Source: Fuscovulum sp.
GTDB taxonomy: Bacteria > Pseudomonadota > Alphaproteobacteria > Rhodobacterales > Rhodobacteraceae
Reading direction: 5' to 3'
Assembly: GCA_035192965.1 (NCBI GenBank)
Contig: CP136571.1
Coordinates: forward strand, 1,818,501 to 1,882,500
Length of the DNA: 64,000 bases
Part shown: piece after piece, positions 8,878-17,398 of the stretch
How the letters are laid out: each line of letters opens with the position of its first letter
How positions within the stretch are numbered: position 1 is the first letter of the stretch
Made by a program: the position numbers and the translations under genes
Notes under the pieces: model-generated
The model's database searches: none
What the model was told of the DNA's origin: nothing
What the model saw: only the letters and a program-made list of their open reading frames with translations

Positions 8878-8935
8878 CGCAAAAAAGCGCGTGGGCCGCC
8901 CCCTGGTCCGTGCCCCCATCAGACCAGAGGCCATA

Positions 8936-10063
8936 ATGACCAACCCCATCCTGACCCATGAAGACAACCGCAAAGCAACATGGTTCGAGCTTTACTTCGA
9001 CCTTGTCTTTGTGGGCGCCGTAGCCGCGCTGGCGGGCGCCCTGTCGCATCACTACGACTGGACGGGTTTGCTGGAGTTTGGTTTTCTGTTCCTTGTCCTG
9101 TGGTGGCTGTGGCTGGGACACACCTTTCACGCCAGCCGGTTCGACAAGGACCGCCCGGACCAATGGTCAGTGGGTTTTGCCCAGATCGTTGCGGTGGTGT
9201 TCATCGCCTATGGTGCAAGCGATGCCTTCGGGGCCCGCGCTTGGGCCTTTGCGGGCGGGGTGGCGGCGTTCAAGGCATTCTTGATGCTGGGCTACCTGCG
9301 CGAGATGGCCCGTCCGGGTCTTGCCCGGCTTTGCACTATCTATGGTGCTATCTACGGCGTGCAGGTGGCCCTGTGGGCCGGGTCGATCTGGGCGGATCCG
9401 GGCGTGCGTCTTGCCCTATGGGGCGTGGCTCTGGCGCTTGACATCATCACGCCGTTTCTGGTTGCGACTGAAACCCACCGCGCCCCTCCACACCCCGAGC
9501 ATCTGCCCGAGCGCTTTGGGCTCTTCACCATCATCCTCCTGGGCGAAACCGCCGCAGCGGCGGTCCATGCGCTGGACCATGGCGAGGGCTTGCACGGCGA
9601 TACCCTTGCAGTGGCCCTACTGGGCGCGCTTTTGGGCTTTCTCTATTGGGTCGGCTATTTCCGCCGCGCCAAGGGCAATGCCGAACGCCACGTCAGCGAT
9701 GCCGCCGCAGGGCGCAACCTGCGCCTTTGGGCCTATGGTCACATCCCGCTCTATCTGGGCATCGCAGGCCTTGGCGCAGGTACGGTTTATTTGGCACATC
9801 ACACAGTCCTTTCAGGGCCCGCGCCTTGGGTCTTTGCCTTCGGGGCCGCCCTATCGATGGTGGGCGTCACACTGGTATCACTGGCAACTTACCGGCGCCC
9901 GTTGGTATCGGGATGGCCCTATTTCCTTATCGCTGCCTTCGCCGCAGCCCTGCCCTCCATGATCTTCTCCGCGCCTACGCTGCTCGGCGCGCTTGCTGCC
10001 CTGGCGGCCTGCCAGATCGGCCTTTCCTTGCGCCTGAACCGAAACACCCCGGCCAAACTTTAG
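8936..10063 (+). CDS. Low temperature requirement protein A (LtrA) family membrane protein
   Basis: A multi-spanning membrane protein of 375 residues. The N-terminal signature KATWFELYFDLVFVGAVAAL and the internal FGLFTIILLGETAAAAVHAL are hallmarks of LtrA. About ten hydrophobic helices are visible. The ATG at 8936 has AGAGG upstream; an in-frame start at 8786 would overlap the DJ-1 gene by 92 bases and adds an unrelated Arg/Ser-rich stretch, so it is rejected. The family's biochemical role is not established. Last gene of the LysR-linked operon, followed by a hairpin. Confidence 0.9.
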   Translation: MTNPILTHEDNRKATWFELYFDLVFVGAVAALAGALSHHYDWTGLLEFGFLFLVLWWLWLGHTFHASRFDKDRPDQWSVGFAQIVAVVFIAYGASDAFGARAWAFAGGVAAFKAFLMLGYLREMARPGLARLCTIYGAIYGVQVALWAGSIWADPGVRLALWGVALALDIITPFLVATETHRAPPHPEHLPERFGLFTIILLGETAAAAVHALDHGEGLHGDTLAVALLGALLGFLYWVGYFRRAKGNAERHVSDAAAGRNLRLWAYGHIPLYLGIAGLGAGTVYLAHHTVLSGPAPWVFAFGAALSMVGVTLVSLATYRRPLVSGWPYFLIAAFAAALPSMIFSAPTLLGALAALAACQIGLSLRLNRNTPAKL

Positions 10064-10101
10064 TCCGCTCTCAGCCTTGTCCATGAAATCGGCATAAAGA
10101 C

Positions 10102-10136
10102 GCGGAAAGCGACAGGCCTGACCGTCCGCTTTCCGC
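10102..10136. terminator. Hairpin after ltrA, containing a repeat core
   Basis: GCGGAAAGCG (10102-10111) pairs perfectly with CGCTTTCCGC (10127-10136) and is followed by CCCTTTTTG. It may terminate the ltrA operon. The right arm is part of the dispersed repeat core. Confidence 0.5.
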
Positions 10137-10138
10137 CC
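10124..10138 (+). repeat. Dispersed repeat core, copy 2
   Basis: GTCCGCTTTCCGCCC followed by TTTTTGAAGGG and, further on, ccggcccatagc, which is also seen after copy 3. Confidence 0.55.
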
Positions 10139-10270
10139 TTTTTGAAGGGCTAGTCACTACCGGCCCATAGCAGGCCTTCAGCGACAGTCCTTTCGCATTG
10201 CGCCTCTCGACAATCTGAGGTGCCGCTAGAACGCAACGTCCCGCAGCGGCACTCGCAGTCGATTTCTTCG

Positions 10271-10648
10271 TTAGTGCCTAGCCCCCAGTCCATGCCGAAA
10301 GATCGTTGTGATAAAGATCAGCATCGACGCAAATGACAAGAACGCCCCGCCCGCTGCGATGGCGGGAGTTCCGCCCTGAATGACGATTGCGATGCCTGGA
10401 ACCATCACGCTGACGCCAAGGAGCGCACAGCCAGCATGGACCTTGGCGAGACGAGTTTCGTTCGCCGCAGGCGTCAGCCGATAGTAAATGCCCATCAAGG
10501 CGAGTGTGACCCATCCCACCAGATTGAGGTGGGCATGAGCAGAGGCCAGAAGATGATCACCGCTGATGGCCATCTGGATGCCCCAAACCATGCCGCCGGT
10601 GGCGCAGACTGCGGCCGCGGAGAAGAACAGGAACGCGGGATCACGCAT
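10271..10648 (-). CDS. Small four-helix membrane protein, heme-copper oxidase subunit I-like
   Basis: A 125-residue protein with about four hydrophobic helices. It contains SAHAHLNLVGWVTLALMG, resembling the His-bearing helix of heme-copper oxidase subunit I, but it is far too short to be an oxidase. The ATG at 10648 overlaps the end of the cupin gene by 8 bases (ATGCGTGA), so the two are translationally coupled. Function unknown; possibly heme binding or a small transporter subunit. Confidence 0.75.
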   Translation of the reverse strand: MRDPAFLFFSAAAVCATGGMVWGIQMAISGDHLLASAHAHLNLVGWVTLALMGIYYRLTPAANETRLAKVHAGCALLGVSVMVPGIAIVIQGGTPAIAAGGAFLSFASMLIFITTIFRHGLGARH

Positions 10649-11093
10649 CTTGGGCCATCCTATGCGCCAGACCCGGACCGACAAAGTCCGATCCATATCG
10701 GCGCGCAAGGGCGGCCACCTTGGCGATCTCCTGCGGCAAGCGGAGATCGGCACGCGCCGCCTCGGCAAAGAAGCCTTCGAAGCCGCCGGGTGTCAGGATG
10801 ATCAGGCAACACGCGCCGTCCGGACCCGTCCGAAAGCTGTGCATCTGCCCACGCGGCAGAAAGGCAAGGCCAAGAGGGCCGCGCGTGAACTGCGCATCGC
10901 CAGTCTCGAACTCGACCTCGCCTCTCAGGACAACGATGATCTCGTCTTCGTGTCTGTGGATATGGGCCGGTGGACCGTTGAAGGGGCCTGCCTCGCCGTA
11001 GATGATGGAAATGGCACCGCCCGTTTCAGCCGCCGCCAGGATCGTGCGATACGTTGTGCCGTTCCATTTGAGAACGTCGTCAGACGTTGTCAT
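10641..11093 (-). CDS. Cupin domain-containing protein
   Basis: A 150-residue single-cupin protein. The first cupin motif is PAHIHRHEDEIIVVLRGEVEF (two His and a Glu as metal ligands), and the second is GLAFLPRGQMHSF. Such proteins bind a divalent metal and serve as small dioxygenases, isomerases or sensors. It is divergent from a LysR gene, about 110 bases apart, and overlaps a small membrane protein gene downstream, so LysR control of both is likely. Confidence 0.88.
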   Translation of the reverse strand: MTTSDDVLKWNGTTYRTILAAAETGGAISIIYGEAGPFNGPPAHIHRHEDEIIVVLRGEVEFETGDAQFTRGPLGLAFLPRGQMHSFRTGPDGACCLIILTPGGFEGFFAEAARADLRLPQEIAKVAALARRYGSDFVGPGLAHRMAQDA

Positions 11094-11171
11094 GTCTTCT
11101 CTCCCTCTGATGCCGGATGGACCCGGATGTCTGCGGTGAGCGCGTCTATGGAGGGAGCGAGGCCATATGTT

Positions 11172-11184
11172 AAACTGATAGTTT
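11172..11184. promoter_or_regulatory. Possible LysR-type site between cupin and LysR genes
   Basis: AAACTGATAGTTT is an inverted repeat with 5-base arms in the AT-rich gap between the divergent cupin and lysR genes. Position and size fit an LTTR recognition half-site pair. Confidence 0.45.
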
Positions 11185-11204
11185 GTATGATAGGAATTTG
11201 TTTT

Positions 11205-12152
11205 ATGAATTTATCCAGCTTTGACCTCAACCTCCTGAAGGTTCTTGATGCCCTGCTGCGCGAGCAGTCCACCGTGCGCGCTGGGCAGAGGATCGGATTG
11301 TCGCAGCCTGCGGTCTCCGCCGCGCTTGGGCGGCTGCGTGCGGCCTTTGGCGATCCGCTGCTGATCCGCGACGGCCAGGGTTTGCAGCTGACAGAGTTTG
11401 CGCTGACCCTGAGGGCGCCCGTGCGCGCACTTCTCGAGGATGCGACGACGGTTCTGGCCCGTCCTGTCTTTGATCCGCAGACCGCGACGGACACGTTTCG
11501 ACTGGCCGCCCCGGATTTTTTTACACAGGTACTGCTGCCCGATCTGATGGCGCGCCTTGAGCGCGACGCCCCCGGCATCACCTTGCGCTATTCGGACGCG
11601 ATCGGACGGACTGCGATCGACGATCTACGTGACGGGCGCGTTGATCTACTGTTTGTCCCAGCGCACGTTTTGTCACCGGGGTTGGAGTCCGAGTTCCTGT
11701 TTGAGCCGGATTATCGAGTGATTGCCCGTCGCGGGCACCCCGAGGTCCAGCGCCACGGCGTTCGGGCCGGTGATCCCATGCCCATCGCGCTTTTCTGCGT
11801 GCTGCGTCATGCGGTTTTCCGTGTCACAGATGACGAACCCGAGGCACATGAGCGGTTCATGGAAAGCAAAGGGTTCGTCCGAAAGACGGCCATGCGTGCG
11901 CCCAGCTTCACGCCTGTCTGGCAGGCAGTAGCCGCGACAGACATGATCGGCATCATCCCCCGGCAACTGGCCGAGCGCGTGGCCCCTTCAGCGGGGCTGG
12001 ACATGTTTCAGCTGCCATTCAACCTTCCCAAGGAAGAGATGCACCAAGCGTGGCACCGTCGGAATTCCGGCTCACGCGGCCTGATTTGGCTTAGAAGCGT
12101 TGTCGCGTCTCTGCTTACGGCGGTGGATAGAGGTCCGATGGCCGGCGCGTGA
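11205..12152 (+). CDS. LysR family transcriptional regulator (NodD/TrpI-like)
   Basis: A 315-residue LTTR starting MNLSSFDLNLLKVLDALL with helix-turn-helix LSQPAVSAALGRLRAAFGD and the LLIRDG wing. The effector domain contains DLRDGRVDLLFVP and VAATDMIGIIPRQLAER. The ATG at 11205 has AGGA 10 bases upstream. The frame is open about 210 codons further upstream, but that part overlaps the divergent cupin gene and its promoter and is not protein-like. Probably controls the cupin/membrane protein pair. Confidence 0.9.
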   Translation: MNLSSFDLNLLKVLDALLREQSTVRAGQRIGLSQPAVSAALGRLRAAFGDPLLIRDGQGLQLTEFALTLRAPVRALLEDATTVLARPVFDPQTATDTFRLAAPDFFTQVLLPDLMARLERDAPGITLRYSDAIGRTAIDDLRDGRVDLLFVPAHVLSPGLESEFLFEPDYRVIARRGHPEVQRHGVRAGDPMPIALFCVLRHAVFRVTDDEPEAHERFMESKGFVRKTAMRAPSFTPVWQAVAATDMIGIIPRQLAERVAPSAGLDMFQLPFNLPKEEMHQAWHRRNSGSRGLIWLRSVVASLLTAVDRGPMAGA

Positions 12153-12320
12153 GGAATGGTTTCGGCCCAAACCCGCCGTTCGTCCTCTTCCCAGCGAACG
12201 GCTGCTTCAGCCCCGATGCGGACAGGTCTAGAGCACCAAGACCAGCAGGCGGTGTCGAATTGAAGGTCGACTACAGCCTTGTTCGATTGATGGAGCCGCA
12301 ACCTAGAGACTTCTTGTGTC

Positions 12321-12710
12321 CTAACCCGTTGCAGCCATGACCTCGATCTCGACCTTAAACTCTGGTCGTGCAAAGCCCGCGACCAACAGCAGGGTCGAAG
12401 CAGGCAAAACTACCGAGTCGCCGAGGAAGGCGTCTCGTGCCGCCATGTAGGCTGGCAGATCGTTGCGGTCCGTCAGCCAGGCCGAGATGTGACAGATATC
12501 CGGCACTCCCATGCCGCCCTCGGCAAGGATTTCGCGTATGTTTGCGAAACAGATCGCAGCCTGTTCGGTCATGCTCTCCGGCACAGTGCCATCGGGGGCG
12601 AGGCCCAACTGGCCCGATGTCCGGATGATCCGGGCGCCGCTGATCAGCAGGACACCGTGCGCATAGCGGGCAAGAGGTGCGGCGATTGTCGGAGGTGTCA
12701 GGGGGCGCAT
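12321..12710 (-). CDS. ridA: RidA family reactive intermediate deaminase
   Basis: A 129-residue YjgF/YER057c/UK114 protein. GARIIRTSGQLGLAPDGTVP forms the first part of the active-site cleft, IREILAEGGMGVPDICHISA the helix region, and PASTLLLVAGFARPEFKVEI the conserved end, in which the Arg (about 117) binds the substrate carboxylate and the Glu-Val-E follows. RidA hydrolyses enamine/imine intermediates of amino acid metabolism. It is divergent from the nitrogen-compound cluster beginning at 12858, which gives it a plausible local job in clearing imines. Confidence 0.9.
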   Translation of the reverse strand: MRPLTPPTIAAPLARYAHGVLLISGARIIRTSGQLGLAPDGTVPESMTEQAAICFANIREILAEGGMGVPDICHISAWLTDRNDLPAYMAARDAFLGDSVVLPASTLLLVAGFARPEFKVEIEVMAATG

Positions 12711-12857
12711 GGCGTCTCTCGCGGTTGTCTAGGCTCACCATGCCCCAGGCAGCGGGTCGCGCCGGGCAAAAAAACCGATCATCACACCCCCGTTTTCCTT
12801 TTGCCAAACCGGACCGGGATCGGACTAAACTCGCGTCGGCCTTGGAAGGAGAAACCC

Positions 12858-13553
12858 ATGTCCCGCAAGATCGTGCTTGTCCGCCATGGCGATGATCCGC
12901 CGGATGACCGGGTCGTGACCTATGCCGTGCAGAACGGGTTCGAGCCGGTGTTTCGCCGCCCTTTCAAGGGCGACAAGCTGGGTCTGCCCGGTCCGGATGT
13001 TGCAGGTTCGGTTGTCTATGGTGGGCCGTTCAATGTCTTCGAGGAAGACAAGCACCCTTTCCTAAACGAAGAGGCTGACTGGATCAGGGGGTGCATCGCT
13101 GCGGGTATCCCCCTTCTTGGCCTTTGTCAGGGCGCACAGCAAATCGCCCGCGTCCTTGGGGCAGAGGTCGGGCCTTATGATCAGCCGGTCCACGAGTTCG
13201 GCTACTACCCCATCTCGCCCACTTCCGAGGGTCGCGATTTCCTGCCGGAAACGCTGCATATGACGCAGGCGCATTTCCACACTTTCGCCATTCCCGAAGG
13301 GGCCGTGCATCTAGCCTCAAGCCCGATGTATCCCAATCAGGCCTTTCGCTACGGCGACAAGACCTATGCTTTCCAGTTCCACCCAGAATGCACCATCGAA
13401 GGCTTCCGGCGCTGGCAGGCGAATGCATGGGCGCCCTATGGCAAGCCCGGTGTTCAGACCAGAGCCGAGCAGGACGCGCTGATGCTTGAGGCAGACGCGC
13501 GACAAGCCGATTGGTTCTACAGCTTCCTGCGAAAGCTCTTTGGTACTGCATGA
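12858..13553 (+). CDS. Class I glutamine amidotransferase (GMP synthase GATase-like)
   Basis: A 231-residue stand-alone GATase1 domain. Nucleophile Cys90 is in LGLCQGAQQIA and the His/Glu of the triad in FQFHPECT. AAGGAG lies upstream of the ATG. No synthetase domain is attached; such solitary proteins act on glutamine or gamma-glutamyl amides, or serve as a subunit of an amination complex. First gene of a collinear group: the next start overlaps its stop as ATGA. Possible role: release of ammonia or hydrolysis of gamma-glutamyl conjugates in the pathway served by the following genes. Confidence 0.9.
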   Translation: MSRKIVLVRHGDDPPDDRVVTYAVQNGFEPVFRRPFKGDKLGLPGPDVAGSVVYGGPFNVFEEDKHPFLNEEADWIRGCIAAGIPLLGLCQGAQQIARVLGAEVGPYDQPVHEFGYYPISPTSEGRDFLPETLHMTQAHFHTFAIPEGAVHLASSPMYPNQAFRYGDKTYAFQFHPECTIEGFRRWQANAWAPYGKPGVQTRAEQDALMLEADARQADWFYSFLRKLFGTA

Positions 13554-14431
13554 CATCCCTAGCCCAGCGGAATCCCCAGGCTTTCGGCATCGTCGTTACG
13601 CTTGCCGGTGTGATGATCTTCATCCCAGACGCGCTGATCATGCGGCTGATCGGGGGCGACATGCTGGCGCTTGCGTTCTGGCGGGGGCTGCTTGCAGGGA
13701 GCATCTTTCTCTTGGGCAACATGATCCTCGCCCCGCAGACCATGCCCAGACGGGGTGAATGGTTCGATCGAAAAGGGCTTCTCATCATCGGGCTGAACGC
13801 GGGCGGCGTGCTCAGTTGGTGTTCGGCCATGCAGTATACGTCAGCCGCCAACGCGCTCTTGGTTCTGGCCATCGCCCCGTTTCTCGCCGCAATCCTGTCG
13901 TTCTTCTTCTTAAAGGAGCGCATCGACCGCGCGACAGCACTTGCCATCGCTCTCGTGTTCGCCGGTGTTCTGATCATCGGCTCGGGCAGTCTTGGTCACG
14001 GGCGGCTTCTGGGGGATGGCTTTGCGCTGATGAACGCGCTGACCATCGCCGCCTATTACGTCACCCTTCGGACGACAGGCAGCCGCAACATGCTGCCGCA
14101 TCTGGCGCTCGGGTCGATCCTTGGCGGGCTTTTGGCCGTTCCCTTTGCCGACTTTGAACCTGTCAGCACGACACAGGCCACACTGATCTTTCTGTCCGGC
14201 GCGATCATCCTGCCCGGTGCGGCCGGCCTGCTGATGCTGGGGCCGCGCTATCTGCCGGCGCCGGAAGTTTCGATGATCACGCTTCTGGAGGTGATCCTCG
14301 GGCCCTTGCTGGTATGGGCCGTGATCGGCGAGAACCCGGGCCAAATGACACTGATCGGCGGGGCAATCATCATCGTCACCGTGACGCTGCACACCGTGCG
14401 CCGCCTGACCCAGCCGATGAGCCCTGCCTGA
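13550..14431 (+). CDS. DMT superfamily (EamA) transporter
   Basis: A 293-residue membrane protein with about ten hydrophobic helices in two EamA halves (WRGLLAGSIFLLGNMILAP and ALVFAGVLIIGSGSLGHG). The ATG at 13550 overlaps the stop of the amidotransferase (ATGA), marking translational coupling. Members export or import amino acids, amines and other metabolites by proton-coupled exchange. Its position within the cluster suggests movement of a pathway metabolite. Confidence 0.9.
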   Translation: MTSLAQRNPQAFGIVVTLAGVMIFIPDALIMRLIGGDMLALAFWRGLLAGSIFLLGNMILAPQTMPRRGEWFDRKGLLIIGLNAGGVLSWCSAMQYTSAANALLVLAIAPFLAAILSFFFLKERIDRATALAIALVFAGVLIIGSGSLGHGRLLGDGFALMNALTIAAYYVTLRTTGSRNMLPHLALGSILGGLLAVPFADFEPVSTTQATLIFLSGAIILPGAAGLLMLGPRYLPAPEVSMITLLEVILGPLLVWAVIGENPGQMTLIGGAIIIVTVTLHTVRRLTQPMSPA

Positions 14432-15027
14432 TGCGTCTGCTGTTCGTCCATGCCCATCCGGTGCCCGAAAGCTTCAACTCAGCGCTTCTCGCGGCCGCTC
14501 TGGAAACCGCCCGCGCCCAAGGCCATGACGTGCGCCTGATCGACCTGCATGGCGATGGGTTCAATCCGGTGATGTCCGCCGAAGAGCGCCGCGGCTACAC
14601 CGAAGACGCCGCCATTCCGGCGGATCTGGTTCATCATGTCGAGGCGCTGCAATGGGCTGACGGACTGATCCTCGTCTATCCGACGTGGTGGTACGCGCAG
14701 CCCGCGATCCTGAAAGGCTGGATGGACCGGGTATGGCGGCCCGGCATTGCCTTTACGCTGCATGAGGAAGGCCAACGCCTTCGACCGACGCTGACCAATA
14801 TCCGGCTGATCGGGGTGGTCACCACCTTCGGCTCGCCCTGGTGGTTCTGGACTTTCCTGATGGGCGCGCCGGGGCGCAAGATCATCCTGCGCGGTTTGCG
14901 TTTTTGCACCCATGCGCGGACGCGGACCTTCTGGCTGGGTCTTCACGGTATCGAAGAGACGACAGACCTGTCACGCCGGCGCTATGTCGATCGGGTCCGC
15001 GCCCGCATTGCGCGGATCCCGCTTTAG
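14431..15027 (+). CDS. NAD(P)H dehydrogenase (quinone), flavodoxin-like fold
   Basis: A 198-residue NQO1/MdaB/KefF-type protein starting MRLLFVHAHPVPESFNSALL, which carries the FMN/FAD phosphate-binding turn. LVYPTWWYAQPAILKGWMDR is the conserved flavin-binding loop. The start overlaps the preceding stop (TGATG). Likely a cytoplasmic flavoprotein reducing quinones or electron-poor aromatic or azo compounds. TAGGAGG at its 3' end is the ribosome-binding site of the next gene. Confidence 0.9.
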   Translation: MRLLFVHAHPVPESFNSALLAAALETARAQGHDVRLIDLHGDGFNPVMSAEERRGYTEDAAIPADLVHHVEALQWADGLILVYPTWWYAQPAILKGWMDRVWRPGIAFTLHEEGQRLRPTLTNIRLIGVVTTFGSPWWFWTFLMGAPGRKIILRGLRFCTHARTRTFWLGLHGIEETTDLSRRRYVDRVRARIARIPL

Positions 15028-15035
15028 GAGGCCGC

Positions 15036-15821
15036 ATGGGCCATATCGGACATTGGGCCGACCTGACCGCCATGGACTTTGCCGCGCTTGACCGGGCAAA
15101 CGCTGTGGCGATCCTTCCCATCGGCGCAGTGGAACAGCATGGGCCGCATCTGCCTCTTTCTGTTGACCGGGATCTGACGCTGGCCGTTCTGACGCGCGCC
15201 TTGCCGTTGATCCGCCGCGATCTGACAGTGCTTGCCTTGCCCGTGCAGGCCATCGGAAAGAGCACGGAGCATGAGGCATGGGCTGGCACGCTGTCCTTCT
15301 CGGCCGACACGCTTTTGCGCGTTTTGCACGACATTGCCGCGTCGGTGCATCGCGCCGGGATTCGCCGGTTGATGATCCTGAACGGGCATGGGGGTAACCG
15401 GTCCATCCTGGACGTGGCTTGCAGGGACCTGCGGGCGGAGTTCGGCCAGATCACTGCGCATGTCGCGTGGGATGATCTTGCCGGAACGGAGGAGGTGGTG
15501 GGAGAAGCCGAAGCAACGAACGGCCTGCATGCCGGGGATGTGGAAACGTCGGCCATGCTTGCTGCCCACCCGGAACGCGTCCGCATGGACCGGGCGGAGG
15601 CCTTCGGCTCGGCGCATCTTGACTGGCGCAGGGATCACCCGGACCTTGGATTGAGCATGGCCCCTCTCCGCCCCGGCTGGCTGATGGGTGATCTCAACCC
15701 CAAGGGTGCCGTCGGTGATGCTGCCGCGGCGACGGCGACAAAGGGCGAGGTGCTTCTCGGTACGGCTGCCCAAAGGCTGGCCCGGCTGGTCGGCACCTTC
15801 GCGCAGTTCACTCCTGGCTGA
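15036..15821 (+). CDS. Creatininase family amidohydrolase
   Basis: A 261-residue creatininase-fold protein. Metal-binding motifs are visible: GAVEQHGPHLPLSVD (Glu33, His35), a mid-protein NGHGGN, and LHAGDVETSAM with the catalytic Glu. The family opens cyclic amides (creatinine, formamides in riboflavin or mycofactocin pathways, cyclic ureides) using two metals. TAGGAGG overlaps the previous stop. Together with the amidohydrolase and MmgE/PrpD genes downstream it points to ring opening of a nitrogen heterocycle. True creatinine use is not provable here: no creatinase or sarcosine oxidase follows directly. Confidence 0.9.
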   Translation: MGHIGHWADLTAMDFAALDRANAVAILPIGAVEQHGPHLPLSVDRDLTLAVLTRALPLIRRDLTVLALPVQAIGKSTEHEAWAGTLSFSADTLLRVLHDIAASVHRAGIRRLMILNGHGGNRSILDVACRDLRAEFGQITAHVAWDDLAGTEEVVGEAEATNGLHAGDVETSAMLAAHPERVRMDRAEAFGSAHLDWRRDHPDLGLSMAPLRPGWLMGDLNPKGAVGDAAAATATKGEVLLGTAAQRLARLVGTFAQFTPG

Positions 15822-15945
15822 GTCAAGTTATCCGCCCCCGCGAAATGACGTCGAATCCCTTTGGGTCACGTCCCTGTTTTGCTTGCGTGAACGCTGCTGC
15901 AGCTAGTCATACGCTTTCTCGGCAGCTTCATCCTGAAAGCCGAGC

Positions 15946-17349
15946 ATGGCCAGCATCTCTGGAAAGACGTCTATCGACTGGGCCGCCTTTGCGGCACATC
16001 TCGCCCCAGTCGAGGTGATCAGCGAGCCGGTTCTGGTCAAGAAGCGCAGCCGCGATTTCTTTTGGTATTCCCCCATCCTCGACCGTCGCCTGAAGACCTG
16101 TTTCGGGGATCTGGTCGCACGGCCGAAATCCCCCGCCGAGATGGCAAGGTGCCTCTCCCTGGCGGCACGCCATCGCGTCCCGGTGACGCTTCGCGGCGGG
16201 GGAACCGGCAACTATGGACAGTCCGTTCCGATGGAAGGCGGCCTGATCATCGACACCACGGCAATGGGGGAGGTGCTGGAGATCGGGCATGACTTCGTGC
16301 GTGTGCAGGCGGGCTGCAACATCCTGAAGTTGAACGAGGCGCTGAAGGAACGGGGGCGGGAACTGCCCGTTTTCCCGTCGACACAGGACATAGCGACCAT
16401 AGGTGGGTTCATTTCGGGCGGGTCTGCCGGGATCGGCACGGTGAGCCACGGGATGCTGCGCGATGCGGGCAACATTCTGGAAATTCGCGTGCTGTCGGCG
16501 GAACAGACGCCGCGTGAGGTGGTGTTCACGGGTGACCAGATCAACATGATCCACCACGCGTGGGGCATCAACGGCGTCATCACCGAACTCACGCTGCGGA
16601 CGGTGCCGACCGAGGACTGGATCGGCTGCATCGCCACTTTCGACAGCTATCCCGCCTGCTATGCGGCCGGGATGGCCCTTGCGGCATCGGACATCCGGCG
16701 CAAGCTTTGTTCCACCCTCGACGCGCGGATCGGTGCTTATTTCGACAGGCTGAGGGGGATCGTTGCGGACGGCCGGGCGATGCTGGTGACGCTGGTTCCG
16801 CGCGGCCAGATGGACGCTTTCCGCAAGCTGGTGGCAGTGCAGGGCGGCCAGATCGACCTTGAAATGGACGAGACCGACCGACAGGCCCGCAGGTTGCCGC
16901 ATGCATTCGAGTTTTCCTACAATCACGCCACGCTTCAGGCGCTGAAAACCGACCGCAAGGTTACGTATCTGCAGATCCTGTGCCCCGCGCCCCTGAACGT
17001 GGCGAAGATCATCGAGCTGCAGGCGGTGCTGGGCGATGACGTTTATATGCATCACGAGTTCTCGCGCATGGGTGGGCAGTTGGTCGCCTTTGACCTGCCT
17101 CTCGTGACCTACACGACCGATGAGCGGCTCTATCAGATCATGAGCCTTTACGAGGGGCATGGTTGTCCGGCATCGGACCCGCATTCCTGCATCATCGAGG
17201 AGGGCGGCATGAAGAAGGCAGACTACCGCCACCTCGCATGGAAGAAGCGGCTTGATCCTCTGGGCCTGCTGAACAGCCTGAAAAGCCGCGAATGGGCGCG
17301 TGTTCGCGACTTGGCGCCCGAAGCCATCGAAGCCCTTCACCAGACCTGA
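15946..17349 (+). CDS. FAD-binding oxidoreductase (GlcD/VAO type)
   Basis: A 467-residue flavoprotein. The PCMH-type FAD domain shows VTLRGGGTGNYGQSVPMEGG at about 80-100 and FISGGSAGIGTVSHGM (pyrophosphate loop). The C-terminal half ends in the RLDPLGLLNSLK motif common to GlcD-like dehydrogenases. Such enzymes oxidise hydroxy acids or cyclic alcohols and pass electrons to quinone or cytochrome. It is 124 bases after the creatininase gene, with a weak ribosome-binding site (GAAAG). A long frame on the opposite strand is a codon-bias artefact. Confidence 0.9.
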   Translation: MASISGKTSIDWAAFAAHLAPVEVISEPVLVKKRSRDFFWYSPILDRRLKTCFGDLVARPKSPAEMARCLSLAARHRVPVTLRGGGTGNYGQSVPMEGGLIIDTTAMGEVLEIGHDFVRVQAGCNILKLNEALKERGRELPVFPSTQDIATIGGFISGGSAGIGTVSHGMLRDAGNILEIRVLSAEQTPREVVFTGDQINMIHHAWGINGVITELTLRTVPTEDWIGCIATFDSYPACYAAGMALAASDIRRKLCSTLDARIGAYFDRLRGIVADGRAMLVTLVPRGQMDAFRKLVAVQGGQIDLEMDETDRQARRLPHAFEFSYNHATLQALKTDRKVTYLQILCPAPLNVAKIIELQAVLGDDVYMHHEFSRMGGQLVAFDLPLVTYTTDERLYQIMSLYEGHGCPASDPHSCIIEEGGMKKADYRHLAWKKRLDPLGLLNSLKSREWARVRDLAPEAIEALHQT

Positions 17350-17398
17350 ACCCAGAAAGAGGCGGAACACCCGCCCCAGCCCCAACAAGGAGATCATC

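Noticed and set aside
10566..11204. In-frame N-terminal extension of the LysR gene
   Set aside because: It overlaps the divergent cupin gene and promoter; the LTTR fold begins at 11205 with a ribosome-binding site.
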